Notes under the pieces: model-generated
Seen by the model: only the letters and a program-made list of their open reading frames with translations
The model's database searches: none
What the model was told of the DNA's origin: nothing
DNA from: Albimonas marina
GTDB lineage: Bacteria > Pseudomonadota > Alphaproteobacteria > Rhodobacterales > Rhodobacteraceae
Direction of reading: 5' to 3'
NCBI RefSeq assembly: GCF_029223255.1
Contig: NZ_JARHUC010000002.1
Span: forward strand, 62,001-126,000
DNA: 64,000 nucleotides
Shown here: positions 27,119 to 36,659 of the stretch, piece after piece
Position numbering within the stretch: the first letter of the stretch is position 1
Layout of the letters: every line of letters begins with the position of its first letter
Program-made: the position numbers and the translations under genes

Positions 27119-29053
27119 ATGACCGACGCCGCCGCCGTTCCTCCGCCCGAGGAGTCGCTGCCCCCTTCCGAGATCACGCGCCTGGGCGAGCTGTTCTCGC
27201 CCGTCTCCATCCTCTTCGTGGTCCTGTGCCTCGCGGGGCTGGGGACGGGGCTCGCCTACGTCTTCGGCATCCCCATCGCCGGGGGGCGGCTGCTGGAGGG
27301 GCAGTACTACTGGATCTTCATCGGCCTGTTCACCGCCGCGGCCTTCGTGGCCCTGCCCGCGCACGCGGGCCAGAAGAAGATGCCGATTTACGACATGGTC
27401 GCGGCCGTCGCGGCCCTCGCCGTCAGCTTCTGGTTCGCGACCCACGCCTGGGACATCCTGCAGGCGGGCTGGACCAACATCCCTGCGGGCGTGGTGATGT
27501 GGCTGCTGATGCTCGAGGTCGCGCGCCGCTCGGGCGGGCTGCCGTTCCTGGCGGTGGTGGTGCTGCTGGGCCTCTACCCGCTGGTCGCCGACCGCTTCCC
27601 GGGCCTGCTGATGGGCATCCCCTACAGCTTCGAGCGGATGATCGAGGCGCATGTCTTCCGCGCCGAGGGCATGATGGGGATCACCACCAAGATCGTGGCC
27701 GAGATCATCCTAGGCTTCCTGGTCTTCGCGGGCGTGCTGCTGGCCACCGGAGCGGGACAGTTCTTCATCGACCTCGCCAACGCCGGCTTCGGGCGCTTCC
27801 GGGGCGGGCCCGCCAAGGTCTCGATCGTGGCCTCGGGCTTCTTCGGCTCGCTCTCGGGCTCGATCTTCTCGAACATTGCGGGCACCGGGTCGATCACCAT
27901 CCCCACGATGAAGAAGGTGGGCTATCCCGCCCATTACGCCGCCGCGATCGAGGCCTGCGCCTCCACCGGCGGCGTGGTGATGCCCCCCGTCATGGGGGCC
28001 ATCGCCTTCGTCATGGCGATCACCATCGGGGTGGACTACGCGACCGTGATGATCGCGGCGATCCTGCCCTCGCTGCTGTTCTACTTCGGTCTGATGCTGC
28101 AGGTGGACGCCTACGCCGCGCGCACGGGCATGAAGGGCGAGGCGGTCAACCGCGGCCCCGCCCTGCGCCAGGTCCTGGTGCGGGGGTGGCCGTACCTGTC
28201 GGTGCTGGCCTTCCTGATCTGGGGCCTGCTCTACATGCGGTGGGAGTATTACGCGCCCTGGTACGCCTGCGTGCTGATGATCGCGCTGTCGTTCCTCAAC
28301 CGCGAGACGATGATGACCCCGCGCCGCCTGTTCGAGACGGCGCGCCAGATCGGCGTCCTGGTCACCCAGACCGCGGCGATCATCCTGCCCATCGCCTTCG
28401 TGGTCTCGGCGCTGACGATCACCGGGGTGACGGGCTCGCTGACCTCCGGCCTCGTGGCGATGGGGGGCGGCAACATCTACATGATCGTCTTCTTCGGGGT
28501 GCTGGCCTGCTTCGTGATGGGCATGGCGGGCCTTGCGATCGTGGCCTACATCTTCCTCGCCGTGACGCTCGCGCCCGCGATCATCGAGGTGGGCGGGCTC
28601 GACCGGATCGCGGTGCATTTCTTCATCGTCTACTACGCCATGCTCTCGGTCATCACGCCGCCGGTGGGGGCCGCGGCGTTCCTTGCTGCGACCATCGCGG
28701 GGGCGAAGCCGATGAAGACCTCCTTCACCGCGATGCGGCTGGGGGTGGTGATCTACTTCGTGCCGCTGTTCTTCCTGTTCCAGCCGGCGCTGGTGCTGCA
28801 GGGGGACCTGACGCCGCTGATCTGGGTGCTGCCCTCGATCATCGTGGGCATCATCGTGCTGTCGGGCGGGCTCGAGGGCTGGCTGCTGGGCGTGGGCCGG
28901 GTGAGGCCCGTGCTGCGGCTGCCGCTGGCGGCGGCGGGCTTCGCCTTCTGCTTCCCGGGCCTGGCCACCACGCTGGCGGGGGGCGCGGTCTCGATCGCGC
29001 TCGCCGCCTGGATCTGGCACGACAACCGACGCGTGCGGCTCGCCGCCTCCTGA
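27119..29053 (+). CDS. TRAP transporter fused small/large permease
   Basis: The 644-residue protein joins the DctQ-like four-helix part (from about residue 30 to 180) to the DctM-like twelve-helix part, the arrangement usual for TAXI systems. Segments such as GSLSGSIFSNIAGTGSITIPTMKKVGY and STGGVVMPPVMGAIAF are conserved in the transport domain. It would import the ligand of the upstream binding protein using a sodium or proton gradient. The start at ATG 27119 follows the weak-site region after the binding protein. Confidence 0.92.
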   Translation: MTDAAAVPPPEESLPPSEITRLGELFSPVSILFVVLCLAGLGTGLAYVFGIPIAGGRLLEGQYYWIFIGLFTAAAFVALPAHAGQKKMPIYDMVAAVAALAVSFWFATHAWDILQAGWTNIPAGVVMWLLMLEVARRSGGLPFLAVVVLLGLYPLVADRFPGLLMGIPYSFERMIEAHVFRAEGMMGITTKIVAEIILGFLVFAGVLLATGAGQFFIDLANAGFGRFRGGPAKVSIVASGFFGSLSGSIFSNIAGTGSITIPTMKKVGYPAHYAAAIEACASTGGVVMPPVMGAIAFVMAITIGVDYATVMIAAILPSLLFYFGLMLQVDAYAARTGMKGEAVNRGPALRQVLVRGWPYLSVLAFLIWGLLYMRWEYYAPWYACVLMIALSFLNRETMMTPRRLFETARQIGVLVTQTAAIILPIAFVVSALTITGVTGSLTSGLVAMGGGNIYMIVFFGVLACFVMGMAGLAIVAYIFLAVTLAPAIIEVGGLDRIAVHFFIVYYAMLSVITPPVGAAAFLAATIAGAKPMKTSFTAMRLGVVIYFVPLFFLFQPALVLQGDLTPLIWVLPSIIVGIIVLSGGLEGWLLGVGRVRPVLRLPLAAAGFAFCFPGLATTLAGGAVSIALAAWIWHDNRRVRLAAS

Positions 29054-29144
29054 CCGGCTGGCCGATGCGCCCCGGGCCGCCGCACCCCACGCGGCGGCCC
29101 GGTTTTCCCCGCCCGCAGGCGCGGTCGGGAGCGGAGGGGATGGG

Positions 29145-30029
29145 ATGCGCGCGCTCAGGCGCCATGCCGAGCTGGAGGGCAAGGACTTCCTGGTCTGCGT
29201 GGGGGCGATGCGCGCGGGCACCAGCTGGCTCTACGCCCAGCTGCGCGAGGCGCCGCAGGTCGCGGTCTCGCCCCTCAAGGAAGTGCACTTCTTCGACGCT
29301 CGTTTCCCGGCGCAGGCGATCATGGACGTGGACGAGCTGGCGCTGCGCCGGCTCGCCTGGCATCTCGACCAGCCGGGCGACCCGGTCGAGAACCTGCGCC
29401 GCCGCCCGGCCTTCCGCGCCAGCCTGGACCGGGCGCGGATGGTCTACGACGACGACGCCTATTTCGCGCATTTCGCGGCCCTCGTGCGGCCCGGGACCCG
29501 GGCGCTGGCCGACCTGACGCCCGCCTACGCCGCCATCGGCGCCGCGGGCTTCGCCGAGATCCGCCGCTTCTGCGAGAGCCAGGGCCTGCGCCCGCGCCTG
29601 CTGTTCGTGATGCGCGATCCGGTGGAGCGGCTGTGGTCGCACCTGCGCCTGCTGCCGCAGCTGGGGCGGGACGTCGATCCGCGCGTCGACTGGCCGTCGC
29701 TGCTGGAGGAACCCGCGGTGATGGCGCGCGCCGACTACCGCGGCGTGATCGAGGCGCTGGAGGAGGTCTTCGCGCCCGAGGACCGCCTGCTCCTGTTCCA
29801 TGAGACGCTGACCGGCGAGGGCGTCGCGCGGCTGTTCCGGTGGCTGGAGATCCCCTCGCCCGCGATCGACGCGCAGACGCGCTGGAACGAGGCGAAGCTG
29901 AAGGCCCCCCTGCCCGAGGCCGCGGCCCGGGCCTTCCGCCGGGCGCTGGCCGGGCAATACGCGTACTGCGAGGCGCGGTTCGGCGCGGAGCTGCCCGCCG
30001 CCTGGCGGCGCTGGGACGCGCTCGCCTGA
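29145..30029 (+). CDS. Sulfotransferase family protein
   Basis: The 294-residue protein has the 5'-phosphosulfate loop VGAMRAGTSWLY near residue 18 and the 3'-phosphate region FVMRDPVERLWSH near residue 150. Both are PAPS-binding features of sulfotransferases. It would move a sulfate group from PAPS to a sugar, lipid or peptide; the acceptor cannot be read from the sequence. It stands alone, 91 bases after the TRAP permease, with a GAGGGG site. Confidence 0.85.
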   Translation: MRALRRHAELEGKDFLVCVGAMRAGTSWLYAQLREAPQVAVSPLKEVHFFDARFPAQAIMDVDELALRRLAWHLDQPGDPVENLRRRPAFRASLDRARMVYDDDAYFAHFAALVRPGTRALADLTPAYAAIGAAGFAEIRRFCESQGLRPRLLFVMRDPVERLWSHLRLLPQLGRDVDPRVDWPSLLEEPAVMARADYRGVIEALEEVFAPEDRLLLFHETLTGEGVARLFRWLEIPSPAIDAQTRWNEAKLKAPLPEAAARAFRRALAGQYAYCEARFGAELPAAWRRWDALA

Positions 30030-30095
30030 AATCTTCCCGCCCCGCCGGCCGGCGGGACGGGCGAAGCCGGCCGCGGCGGCCGGCGCGAGGTCGTC

Positions 30096-30305
30096 TCAGA
30101 ACAGGCCGTCGTCGTCCCCGCGGACGTCGTAGCCGAAGTCGTCCGGGGGCGAGTCGCCGCCGTCGTCCGACGGGGCGGACCGCGACCGTCCGATCCCAAG
30201 CTGCGAGATCGTCACCTGCACGGCGTCGTCGATGTCGCCGCCGGAGTCGAGCGCCCTCTGGACCGCCGTCTTGATGTAGAACCCCGGCCTGAGTTCCTCG
30301 CTCAT
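30096..30305 (-). CDS. Small acidic hypothetical protein
   Basis: The 69-residue protein begins MSEELRPGFYIKTAVQRAL and has an acidic, serine and aspartate-rich tail ending DDDGLF. No family is recognised. The ATG at 30305 has a GGGAGG site six bases upstream. A 7-base-pair hairpin (30326-30332 with 30338-30344) lies in the leader. I believe it is real because of the ribosome site and the low-complexity acidic tail, but the role is unknown. Confidence 0.5.
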   Translation of the reverse strand: MSEELRPGFYIKTAVQRALDSGGDIDDAVQVTISQLGIGRSRSAPSDDGGDSPPDDFGYDVRGDDDGLF

Positions 30306-30438
30306 CACGCACCCTCCCAACACACGCCCATCCCGTCGATGGGCCCGGTCAGGATGCGCCCTCGCCGCAGGGTGCGTCAACGTAAAGTGACCTTGCGTCA
30401 GCTTGATGAACAGGGAGCCGCCGGGGGGCCTGCGGGGT

Positions 30439-31296
30439 TCACGCGAAGCGCTTCGCGCCCGCCACGCACAGGACCACCGCGCCGGTCACCGCCCAGATGC
30501 CGGGGCCGACCGGCTCGCCCAGCAGGGCCGCGGCGAGCATCAGGCCGAAGAAGGGCTGCAGGAGCTGGAGCTGCCCCACCCCCGCGATCCCTCCGCGGGC
30601 GAGGCCGCGATACCAGAACACGAAGCCCACCAGCATGCTGAACACCGAGACGTAGGCGAGGCCCAGCCACTGCGGCCCCTCGACCTGCGCGAAGCCCGCG
30701 GGCCAGGCGGCGAGCATCACCGCCGCCATCGCCGGGGCCGAGAGCGCCAGCGCCCAGGAGATCACCTGCCAGCCCCCCAGCCGCCGCGACAGCCGCGCGC
30801 CCTCGGCATAGCCCAGGCCGCAGACCGCGACGGCGGCGAGCATCAGGAGGTCCCCCACGGCGCCCCCCGGCGCGCTGCGCATCCAGGCGAAACCCGCCAC
30901 CGTCGCGGCCCCCGCGCCCGAGAACAGCCAGAACACGGGCGAGGGCCGCTCCCCGCCCCGGAACACGGCGAAGAGCGCGGTCGCCAGCGGCAGCAGCCCG
31001 ATGAACACGATGGAGCGCGCCGAGGTCATGTGCTGGAGCGCCAGCGCGGTCAGCAGCGGGAAGCCCACCACCACGCCCCCCGCCACGATCGCGAGCGGCC
31101 CCAGGTCCGCGCGCGCCGGCCGCGCCTGGCGCAGCGCCGCCAGCAGCAGCGCCCCCAGCGCCGCCGCGATCACCGCGCGCGCCGAGGTGAGGAACAGGGG
31201 CGAGAAGCCCCCCACCGCCACCCGCGTCGCCGGCAGCGAGCCGGAGAAGATCAGCACCCCGACCAGCCCGCTGCCCCATCCCTCGCCCATCCGCAT
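30439..31296 (-). CDS. EamA/DMT superfamily exporter
   Basis: The 285-residue membrane protein has about ten helices in two EamA repeats (first WGSGLVGVLIFSGSLPATRVA, second near ALALSAPAMAAV). DMT exporters of this type move amino acids or metabolites out of the cell. A GTG at 31323 is a possible earlier start; the ATG at 31296 fits family length. It is divergent from a MocR-type regulator across a short region with a dyad, so it is a probable target. Confidence 0.88.
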   Translation of the reverse strand: MRMGEGWGSGLVGVLIFSGSLPATRVAVGGFSPLFLTSARAVIAAALGALLLAALRQARPARADLGPLAIVAGGVVVGFPLLTALALQHMTSARSIVFIGLLPLATALFAVFRGGERPSPVFWLFSGAGAATVAGFAWMRSAPGGAVGDLLMLAAVAVCGLGYAEGARLSRRLGGWQVISWALALSAPAMAAVMLAAWPAGFAQVEGPQWLGLAYVSVFSMLVGFVFWYRGLARGGIAGVGQLQLLQPFFGLMLAAALLGEPVGPGIWAVTGAVVLCVAGAKRFA

Positions 31297-31379
31297 CGCC
31301 TGCCGCTCCCGTCCCGTCGCCACGCTCGGTTCTCAGCGGCCGGCATAGCCCTCGCCCTCTGGCGCGCACAGGGACGGAG

Positions 31380-31395
31380 CGGTACGATCGCACCG
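31380..31395. promoter_or_regulatory. Dyad in the MocR/EamA divergent region
   Basis: The imperfect palindrome CGGTACGATCGCACCG lies between the exporter and the MocR gene, 84 and 35 bases from the two starts. It is a plausible operator for the MocR protein, which usually controls the neighbouring gene. Confidence 0.4.
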
Positions 31396-31429
31396 AACTG
31401 TATGGGTGCGCAGAGGGGTACGGATCGAG

Positions 31430-32821
31430 ATGGCGGGCGGCGCGCGCACCACCGAGGCGATGCAGGCGATCCGCCGTCGGATCGACAGCCGCGCCCTCGC
31501 CCCGGGGGAGCGCCTGCCCTCGATCCGGCGTTTCGCGCAGAGCATGGGCCTGTCGCCCTCGACGGTGGTCGAGGCCTACGACCGGCTGGCGGCCGAGGGG
31601 CTGATCCGCTCGCGCCCCGGTTCGGGCTTCTACGTCTGCGGGACCGCCCCCTCGCTCGACCTGCGCGCGCCCGAGCCGCCGCGGATGCGGGAGCTGGACC
31701 CGTTCTGGGTCTCGCGCCAGTCGCTCGACGCGGGGCCGGAGGCGGCCAAGCCCGGCTGCGGCTGGCTGCCGGCGGACTGGATGCCCCAGGCTTCCCTGCG
31801 CCGCGCGCTGCGCGAGCTGGCGCGGGGCCCCGACGCGCTGCTGGCCGACTACGGCGCCGCCGCCGGCCCGGTGGAGCTGCGCCGGATGCTGGCGCGGCAG
31901 GCGGCGGAGGAGGGGCTGGACGTGGGGCCGGAGGCCTTCGTGCTGACCGCCTCGGGCTCGCAGTCGCTGGATCTCGTGTGCCGCTGCCTGCTGCGCCCGG
32001 GCGACGCGGTGCTGGTGGACGATCCGTGCTACTTCAACTTCCAGGCGTTGCTGCGGGTCTGCCGGGCGCGGGTCGTCTCGGTCCCGATGACGCCGACCGG
32101 GCCGGACCTGGCCGCCTTCGCCGCGGCGCTGGAGGCGCATCGCCCGCGCCTCTACCTGACCAACGCGGCGCTGCACAATCCGACCGGCGCGACCCTCTCC
32201 CCCCAGGCCGCGCACCGGGTGCTGACGCTCGCCGCCGCCCATGACCTGACCATCGTCGAGGACGAGACCTTCGCGGCGCTGGAGCCCGACCCCTCCCCCC
32301 GTCTCGCCGCGCTCGACGGGCTGGAGCGGGTGATCCGGGTGGGCACCTTCTCCAAGACCCTGACCGCGGCGGCGCGGGTGGGCTACGTGGCGGGCGGGGC
32401 GGATCTGGTCGCGGCGCTGACCGACCTGCAGGTGGCCACGAACTTCGGCGGGCCGAGCCCGATCTCGGCCGAGCTGGTGCGCGGCGCGCTGGCCGACGGC
32501 AGCTATCGCAAGCATCTCGACGGGCTGCGCCGGCGCCTGTCGCGCGCCCGCAAGGAGGTGACGGCGCGGCTGGCGGACATGGGCATCGCGCCCTGGCTCG
32601 CCCCCCGCGGCGGGTTCCTGCTGTGGTGCGTCCTGCCCGAGGGTATCGACTCCGCCGACCTCGCCCGCGCGGCGCTGCGCGAGGGCGTGGTGCTGGCGCC
32701 CGGCGACATCTTCAGCCCCGCGAAGACCGCCGCCGGCTTCATGCGGGTCAACGTCGCCCAGATGACGCCCCCCGCCTGGGCGGCGCTGGAGCGGGCGATG
32801 GCGGAGGTGCGGGAGGCGTGA
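31430..32821 (+). CDS. MocR family regulator (GntR winged helix plus aminotransferase domain)
   Basis: The 463-residue protein joins an N-terminal GntR winged helix (LAPGERLPSIRRFAQ, SPSTVVEAYDRLAAEGL, residues 20-65) to a PLP aminotransferase-fold domain from about 95. The PLP lysine is in GTFSKTLTAAARVGY near residue 310. MocR proteins sense vitamin B6 forms or amino acids and control neighbouring genes, here the EamA exporter. The ATG at 31430 is chosen; GTG at 31406 is an alternative. Confidence 0.88.
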   Translation: MAGGARTTEAMQAIRRRIDSRALAPGERLPSIRRFAQSMGLSPSTVVEAYDRLAAEGLIRSRPGSGFYVCGTAPSLDLRAPEPPRMRELDPFWVSRQSLDAGPEAAKPGCGWLPADWMPQASLRRALRELARGPDALLADYGAAAGPVELRRMLARQAAEEGLDVGPEAFVLTASGSQSLDLVCRCLLRPGDAVLVDDPCYFNFQALLRVCRARVVSVPMTPTGPDLAAFAAALEAHRPRLYLTNAALHNPTGATLSPQAAHRVLTLAAAHDLTIVEDETFAALEPDPSPRLAALDGLERVIRVGTFSKTLTAAARVGYVAGGADLVAALTDLQVATNFGGPSPISAELVRGALADGSYRKHLDGLRRRLSRARKEVTARLADMGIAPWLAPRGGFLLWCVLPEGIDSADLARAALREGVVLAPGDIFSPAKTAAGFMRVNVAQMTPPAWAALERAMAEVREA

Positions 32822-32910
32822 GCGCGCCCTGACCGCCCCCCGCGCGCCTTGCATCGCGGCGTGATCCCGGGGAGGACGGGGGAGGACGGACGGCGCGGGC
32901 GGAGAGCGGC

Positions 32911-33588
32911 ATGGGGCCTGACGAGGCGGACGACGGGTTGCGCTATCGCGCCATCGGCCTGCGGATGCCGCAGCGCCGCCGCGGGCGGGAGCGGTTCGAC
33001 GCCCTGCTCGACGCCGCCCGAGACCTGCTGGCCGAGGACGACGGGCGCGAGATCAGCCTCGCCGACGTCGCCCAGGCGGCGGGGGCGCCGCTGCCCTCGC
33101 TCTACCACTTCTTCACCAACCGCAACGCCCTGCTGGTGGCGCTGGCGCGCCGGCGCCTGGAGGCGTTGGCCGAGCTCGCCGCCCGGTCGCTCGATCCCCC
33201 GCCCGAGACCTGGCAGGACCTGGTGCGCCGCCGGCAGCGGGTGGGGGCGGGCCATCTCAACCGCCACCCGGACGCGCTGCGCCTGTTCATGGGGGCCGGC
33301 GTCTCGGCCGAGGTGCGGATGATGGACCTGCGCGGCAACGTTGCCGCCGGCGCCCGCCGCGCCCGCGAGATGCGCGCCGCCTTCCGCTGCGGGGAGCTCG
33401 AGGGGCTGGAGCGGTGGATGGCCTACGCGATCTCGATCGGGGACGGGGTCTGGGCGCTGTCCTGGGCCGAGCACCGCCGCATCACCGAGGCCGCGCTGGA
33501 GGAAAGCTGCGCGGCCGCGGTCGCCTACCTGCGCGGCTACCTGCCCGAACATCTGCCGAGACGATTCGAGGACGGGTCGCGGAGTTAG
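32911..33588 (+). CDS. TetR-type transcriptional regulator
   Basis: The 225-residue protein has an N-terminal helix-turn-helix (REISLADVAQAAGAPLPSLYHFFTNRNALLVAL, about residues 48-80). The TetR recognition helix reads SLYHFF. The C-terminal ligand domain has no family match that I can name. It sits upstream of the class III aminotransferase operon on the same strand (243-base gap) and is a likely regulator of it. The ATG follows GGAGAG. Confidence 0.82.
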   Translation: MGPDEADDGLRYRAIGLRMPQRRRGRERFDALLDAARDLLAEDDGREISLADVAQAAGAPLPSLYHFFTNRNALLVALARRRLEALAELAARSLDPPPETWQDLVRRRQRVGAGHLNRHPDALRLFMGAGVSAEVRMMDLRGNVAAGARRAREMRAAFRCGELEGLERWMAYAISIGDGVWALSWAEHRRITEAALEESCAAAVAYLRGYLPEHLPRRFEDGSRS

Positions 33589-33831
33589 TCGAAGGTTCCA
33601 CTGCCAGAGGCCGCCCCGAGACCGCTCGCAAGCCCCCGCTCAGCCGGCCGGGCAAGCCCGAGACGCGCCCGTCGCGCGGCGCTCAAAGGCCCGCCGGGCG
33701 CTTTCGCCCGCCGGCGTGCGTCGCCGAGGATGGCGGCGCTACTGGACAGGGGCTCACGAAGAAAAGCGGCTGGAATTTATTCGGCCAGGCCGTAGCGTCG
33801 GGGGCGACGGGCATCCGAAGGAAGCGACGAC

Positions 33832-35130
33832 GTGACCACCCCCTCCGCGACGATGGATCGGGACCTGCGCGACCGGGCGGCGCGCGTGATCCCCAACGGC
33901 ATGTACGGCCACATGGCCACGACCCTCTCGCCCCCGGGCGCGCCGCAGTTCTACGCCCGTGCGCAGGGCACGCGGCTGTGGGACGTGGACGGGCGCGAGT
34001 ACGTCGACCTGCTCTCGGCCTACGGCCCGAACCTGCTGGGCTACGGCGAGCCGCGGGTGCTGGCGGCGGCGAAGGCGCAGATGGACCTGTGCGACGCGAG
34101 CACCGGCCCCACCGCCCTGCTCGTGGAGCTGGCCGAGGCGATGGTCGCCCAGGTCGCCGCGGCCGACTGGGCGATGTTCTGCAAGAACGGCTCGGACGCC
34201 ACCGGCATGGCGGTGATGATGGCCCGCGCCCACACCGGGCGGCGGCGGATCCTGACCGCGCGCAACACCTACCACGGCGCCCAGCCCTGGTGCACGCCGC
34301 GACCCGCGGGCGTGCTGCCCGAGGATCGCGCCCACGTCCGCCACTTCGACTACAACGACCCCGAGAGCCTCGAGGCCGCGGTGCAGGAGGCGGGCGACGA
34401 CCTGGCCGCGATCATGGTCACGCCCCACCGGCACGAGACCTTCCAGGACCAGCACGACGCCGAGGCCGCCTTCGCCCGCCGCCTGCGGGAGCTGGCCGAC
34501 GAGGCCGGCGCGCTGCTGATCATGGACGAGGTGCGCACCGGCTTCCGCCTCGCCGCCGGCGGCTCGTGGGAGGGGCTGGGGGTCGCCCCCGACATCGCCT
34601 GCTGGGGCAAGGTGCTGGGCAACGGCCAGCCGATCTCGGCCGTGACGGGGGCGGAGCGGGTGCGCGAGGCCGCCGGCTCGATCTACGTCACCGGCTCGTT
34701 CTGGTTCGCGGGCGCGCCGATGGCCGCGGCGATCGAGACGCTGCGCCAGATCGCCGAGGGCGGCTACCTGGCGCGGATGCGCGCCGCCGGCGCCCGCCTG
34801 CGCGAGGGGCTGGGCGAGCAGGCCGACCGCCATGGATTCGGGCTGGTGCAGAGCGGCCCGACGGTGATGCCCCTGTTCCGCTTCGAGGAGGACGCCGAGC
34901 TGCGCCGCATCTACCGCTTCTGCGACGTGGCCATCGCCAACGGCGCCCTGCTGAGCCCCTACCACAACATGTTCACCAACGCCGCGATGACCGAGGCCGA
35001 CGTCGACCGCGTGCTGGAGGCGACCGAGGCCGCCTTCCTCGACCTGCGCGCGCGCAACGCCGACCTGCCCCCCGTGCCCGCCCCGGTGGCCGCGCGGCTC
35101 GCCGCCGCCGCGTCCGCCCCGCGAGGCTGA
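33832..35130 (+). CDS. Class III PLP aminotransferase (glutamate-1-semialdehyde mutase-like)
   Basis: The 432-residue enzyme is a fold-type I aminotransferase of class III. Motifs: PQFYARAQGTRLWDVDG start, FCKNGSDATGMAVMMAR (PLP phosphate site), LLIMDEVRTGFR near residue 230, and the PLP lysine in ACWGKVLGNGQPISA near 262. It resembles HemL-like and beta-amino-acid aminotransferases; no haem genes are near, so a catabolic role is more likely. GTG start at 33832, after GAAGGAAG. It leads an operon with amidase, SDR and FMO. Confidence 0.87.
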   Translation: MTTPSATMDRDLRDRAARVIPNGMYGHMATTLSPPGAPQFYARAQGTRLWDVDGREYVDLLSAYGPNLLGYGEPRVLAAAKAQMDLCDASTGPTALLVELAEAMVAQVAAADWAMFCKNGSDATGMAVMMARAHTGRRRILTARNTYHGAQPWCTPRPAGVLPEDRAHVRHFDYNDPESLEAAVQEAGDDLAAIMVTPHRHETFQDQHDAEAAFARRLRELADEAGALLIMDEVRTGFRLAAGGSWEGLGVAPDIACWGKVLGNGQPISAVTGAERVREAAGSIYVTGSFWFAGAPMAAAIETLRQIAEGGYLARMRAAGARLREGLGEQADRHGFGLVQSGPTVMPLFRFEEDAELRRIYRFCDVAIANGALLSPYHNMFTNAAMTEADVDRVLEATEAAFLDLRARNADLPPVPAPVAARLAAAASAPRG

Positions 35131-35196
35131 ACCGACCGGGCCGGGCGCGTCGGCGCCCGGTCCCTGCCCTCTCGGGCCGCTGAAGGAGCCTCCGTC

Positions 35197-36612
35197 TTGG
35201 CGACACCGACCTCCGACGCCGACATCGGCCACGCCTCCGCCCACGAACTGCGCGCGCTCTACGACGCGGGCGCGCTTGCGCCCAGCGAGGCGGTCGCCGC
35301 CGTCCTGCGCCGCATCGCCGAGGCGAACCCCGCGCTGAACGCCTTCAGCGTGGTGATGGAGGCCGAGGCGATGGCGGCGGCGCGCGAGAGCGACGCGCGC
35401 CTCGCCCGCGGCGAGGCCCGGCCGCTGGAGGGGGTGCCCGTCACCGTGAAGGACTTCTACGACGTCGCGGGACAGGAGACCGAGACCGGCTCCTTCGCCC
35501 TGCGCAAGGGCGTGGCCGCGGCCGACAACCCGGTGGTGACGCGCCTGCGCGAGGCGGGCGCGGTGGTGATCGGCAAGACCACGATGTCCGAGCTCGCCTG
35601 GTCGGGGATCAGCCGCAACCCGGTGAACGGCGTCACCCACAACCCCTGGGGACGGGGGCTGAACGCCGGCGCCTCCTCGGCCGGGGCGGCGGTGGCGGCG
35701 GCGGCGGGGTTCGGGCCGCTGCACCTGGGGTCCGACGGGGCGGGCTCGATCCGCATGCCCGCGCATTTCTGCGGGATCTTCGGGCACAAGCCCACCTACG
35801 GGCGGGTGCCGCACATTCCCGTCAGCCAGAACGACTACGCCACCTACATCGGGCCGATGACCCGCACGGTGGCCGACGCGGCCCTGATGCTGCGCGTCAT
35901 GGCCGGGCCCCATCACCTCGACCACACCTCCGCCGAGGCGCCGCCCGCCGACTATCCCGCCCGGCTCGACGCGCCCCTGAAGGGCAAGCGCATCGCCTGG
36001 TCCCCCGACTACGGCCACGCCCGCGTCGACCCGGAGGTGGCCGAGGTCGTGGCCGCCGCCGTCCGCCGGTTCGAGGATCTCGGCGCCGAGGTCGAGGAGA
36101 TCTCGCCCGCCTGGGGCCCGAAGGGGCCGGAGATCGGGCGCTTCTTCTGGGCCGTGCTCTGGGGCCGGCGCGCCGGGGTGCTGGAGGAATTCGAGGACCG
36201 CATGGACTCCGACCTCGTGGCCTGCATCCGCGAGGGCGCCCACTACACCGCCTCCGACTACCTCGCCTGGCGGGAGCGCAAGTACGCCTACGTGGCCGAG
36301 ATCGCGGAGACGCTGAACCGCTACGACTTCCTCGTCTCCCCCGCCGCCTCGGTCGCGGCCTTCCCGGTGGAGCGGGTGCGGCCGGCCCACTGGCCGGAGC
36401 ACGCGTGGGACTGGCTCGCCTGGGCCGAGTTCTCCTACCCGTTCGACATGTCGGGGGATCCGGCCTGCTCGGTGCCTTGCGGGTTCACCCCCGCCGGCCT
36501 GCCGGTGGGCATGCAGATCGTCGGGCGGCGCTTCGACGACCTGGGCGTGCTGCAGGCCGCCCATGCGTTCGAGCAGGCGGCGGGCCTGAGCGGTCTGCGC
36601 CCGCCGGTCTGA
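35197..36612 (+). CDS. Amidase (amidase signature family)
   Basis: The 471-residue enzyme has the usual length and fold: catalytic lysine in VTVKDFYD, GASSAGAAVA near residue 170 and SDGAGSIRMPA near 187. The second glycine of the usual GGSSGG and DTGGS motifs is replaced (GASSAG, DGAGS), but the serines remain. The TTG start at 35197 follows GAAGGAG. It sits between the aminotransferase and SDR genes, suggesting that the operon opens an amide such as a lactam or N-acyl amine. Confidence 0.85.
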   Translation: MATPTSDADIGHASAHELRALYDAGALAPSEAVAAVLRRIAEANPALNAFSVVMEAEAMAAARESDARLARGEARPLEGVPVTVKDFYDVAGQETETGSFALRKGVAAADNPVVTRLREAGAVVIGKTTMSELAWSGISRNPVNGVTHNPWGRGLNAGASSAGAAVAAAAGFGPLHLGSDGAGSIRMPAHFCGIFGHKPTYGRVPHIPVSQNDYATYIGPMTRTVADAALMLRVMAGPHHLDHTSAEAPPADYPARLDAPLKGKRIAWSPDYGHARVDPEVAEVVAAAVRRFEDLGAEVEEISPAWGPKGPEIGRFFWAVLWGRRAGVLEEFEDRMDSDLVACIREGAHYTASDYLAWRERKYAYVAEIAETLNRYDFLVSPAASVAAFPVERVRPAHWPEHAWDWLAWAEFSYPFDMSGDPACSVPCGFTPAGLPVGMQIVGRRFDDLGVLQAAHAFEQAAGLSGLRPPV

Positions 36613-36659
36613 CACGTCCCTCTCCGTTCCTCCTCCCTGCCCTCATCCAAGGACATCCG

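Noticed and set aside
33694-33710. CGGGCG-CTTT-CGCCCG hairpin after the TetR gene
   Set aside because: Short and without a T-tract; such stems are expected by chance at this GC content.
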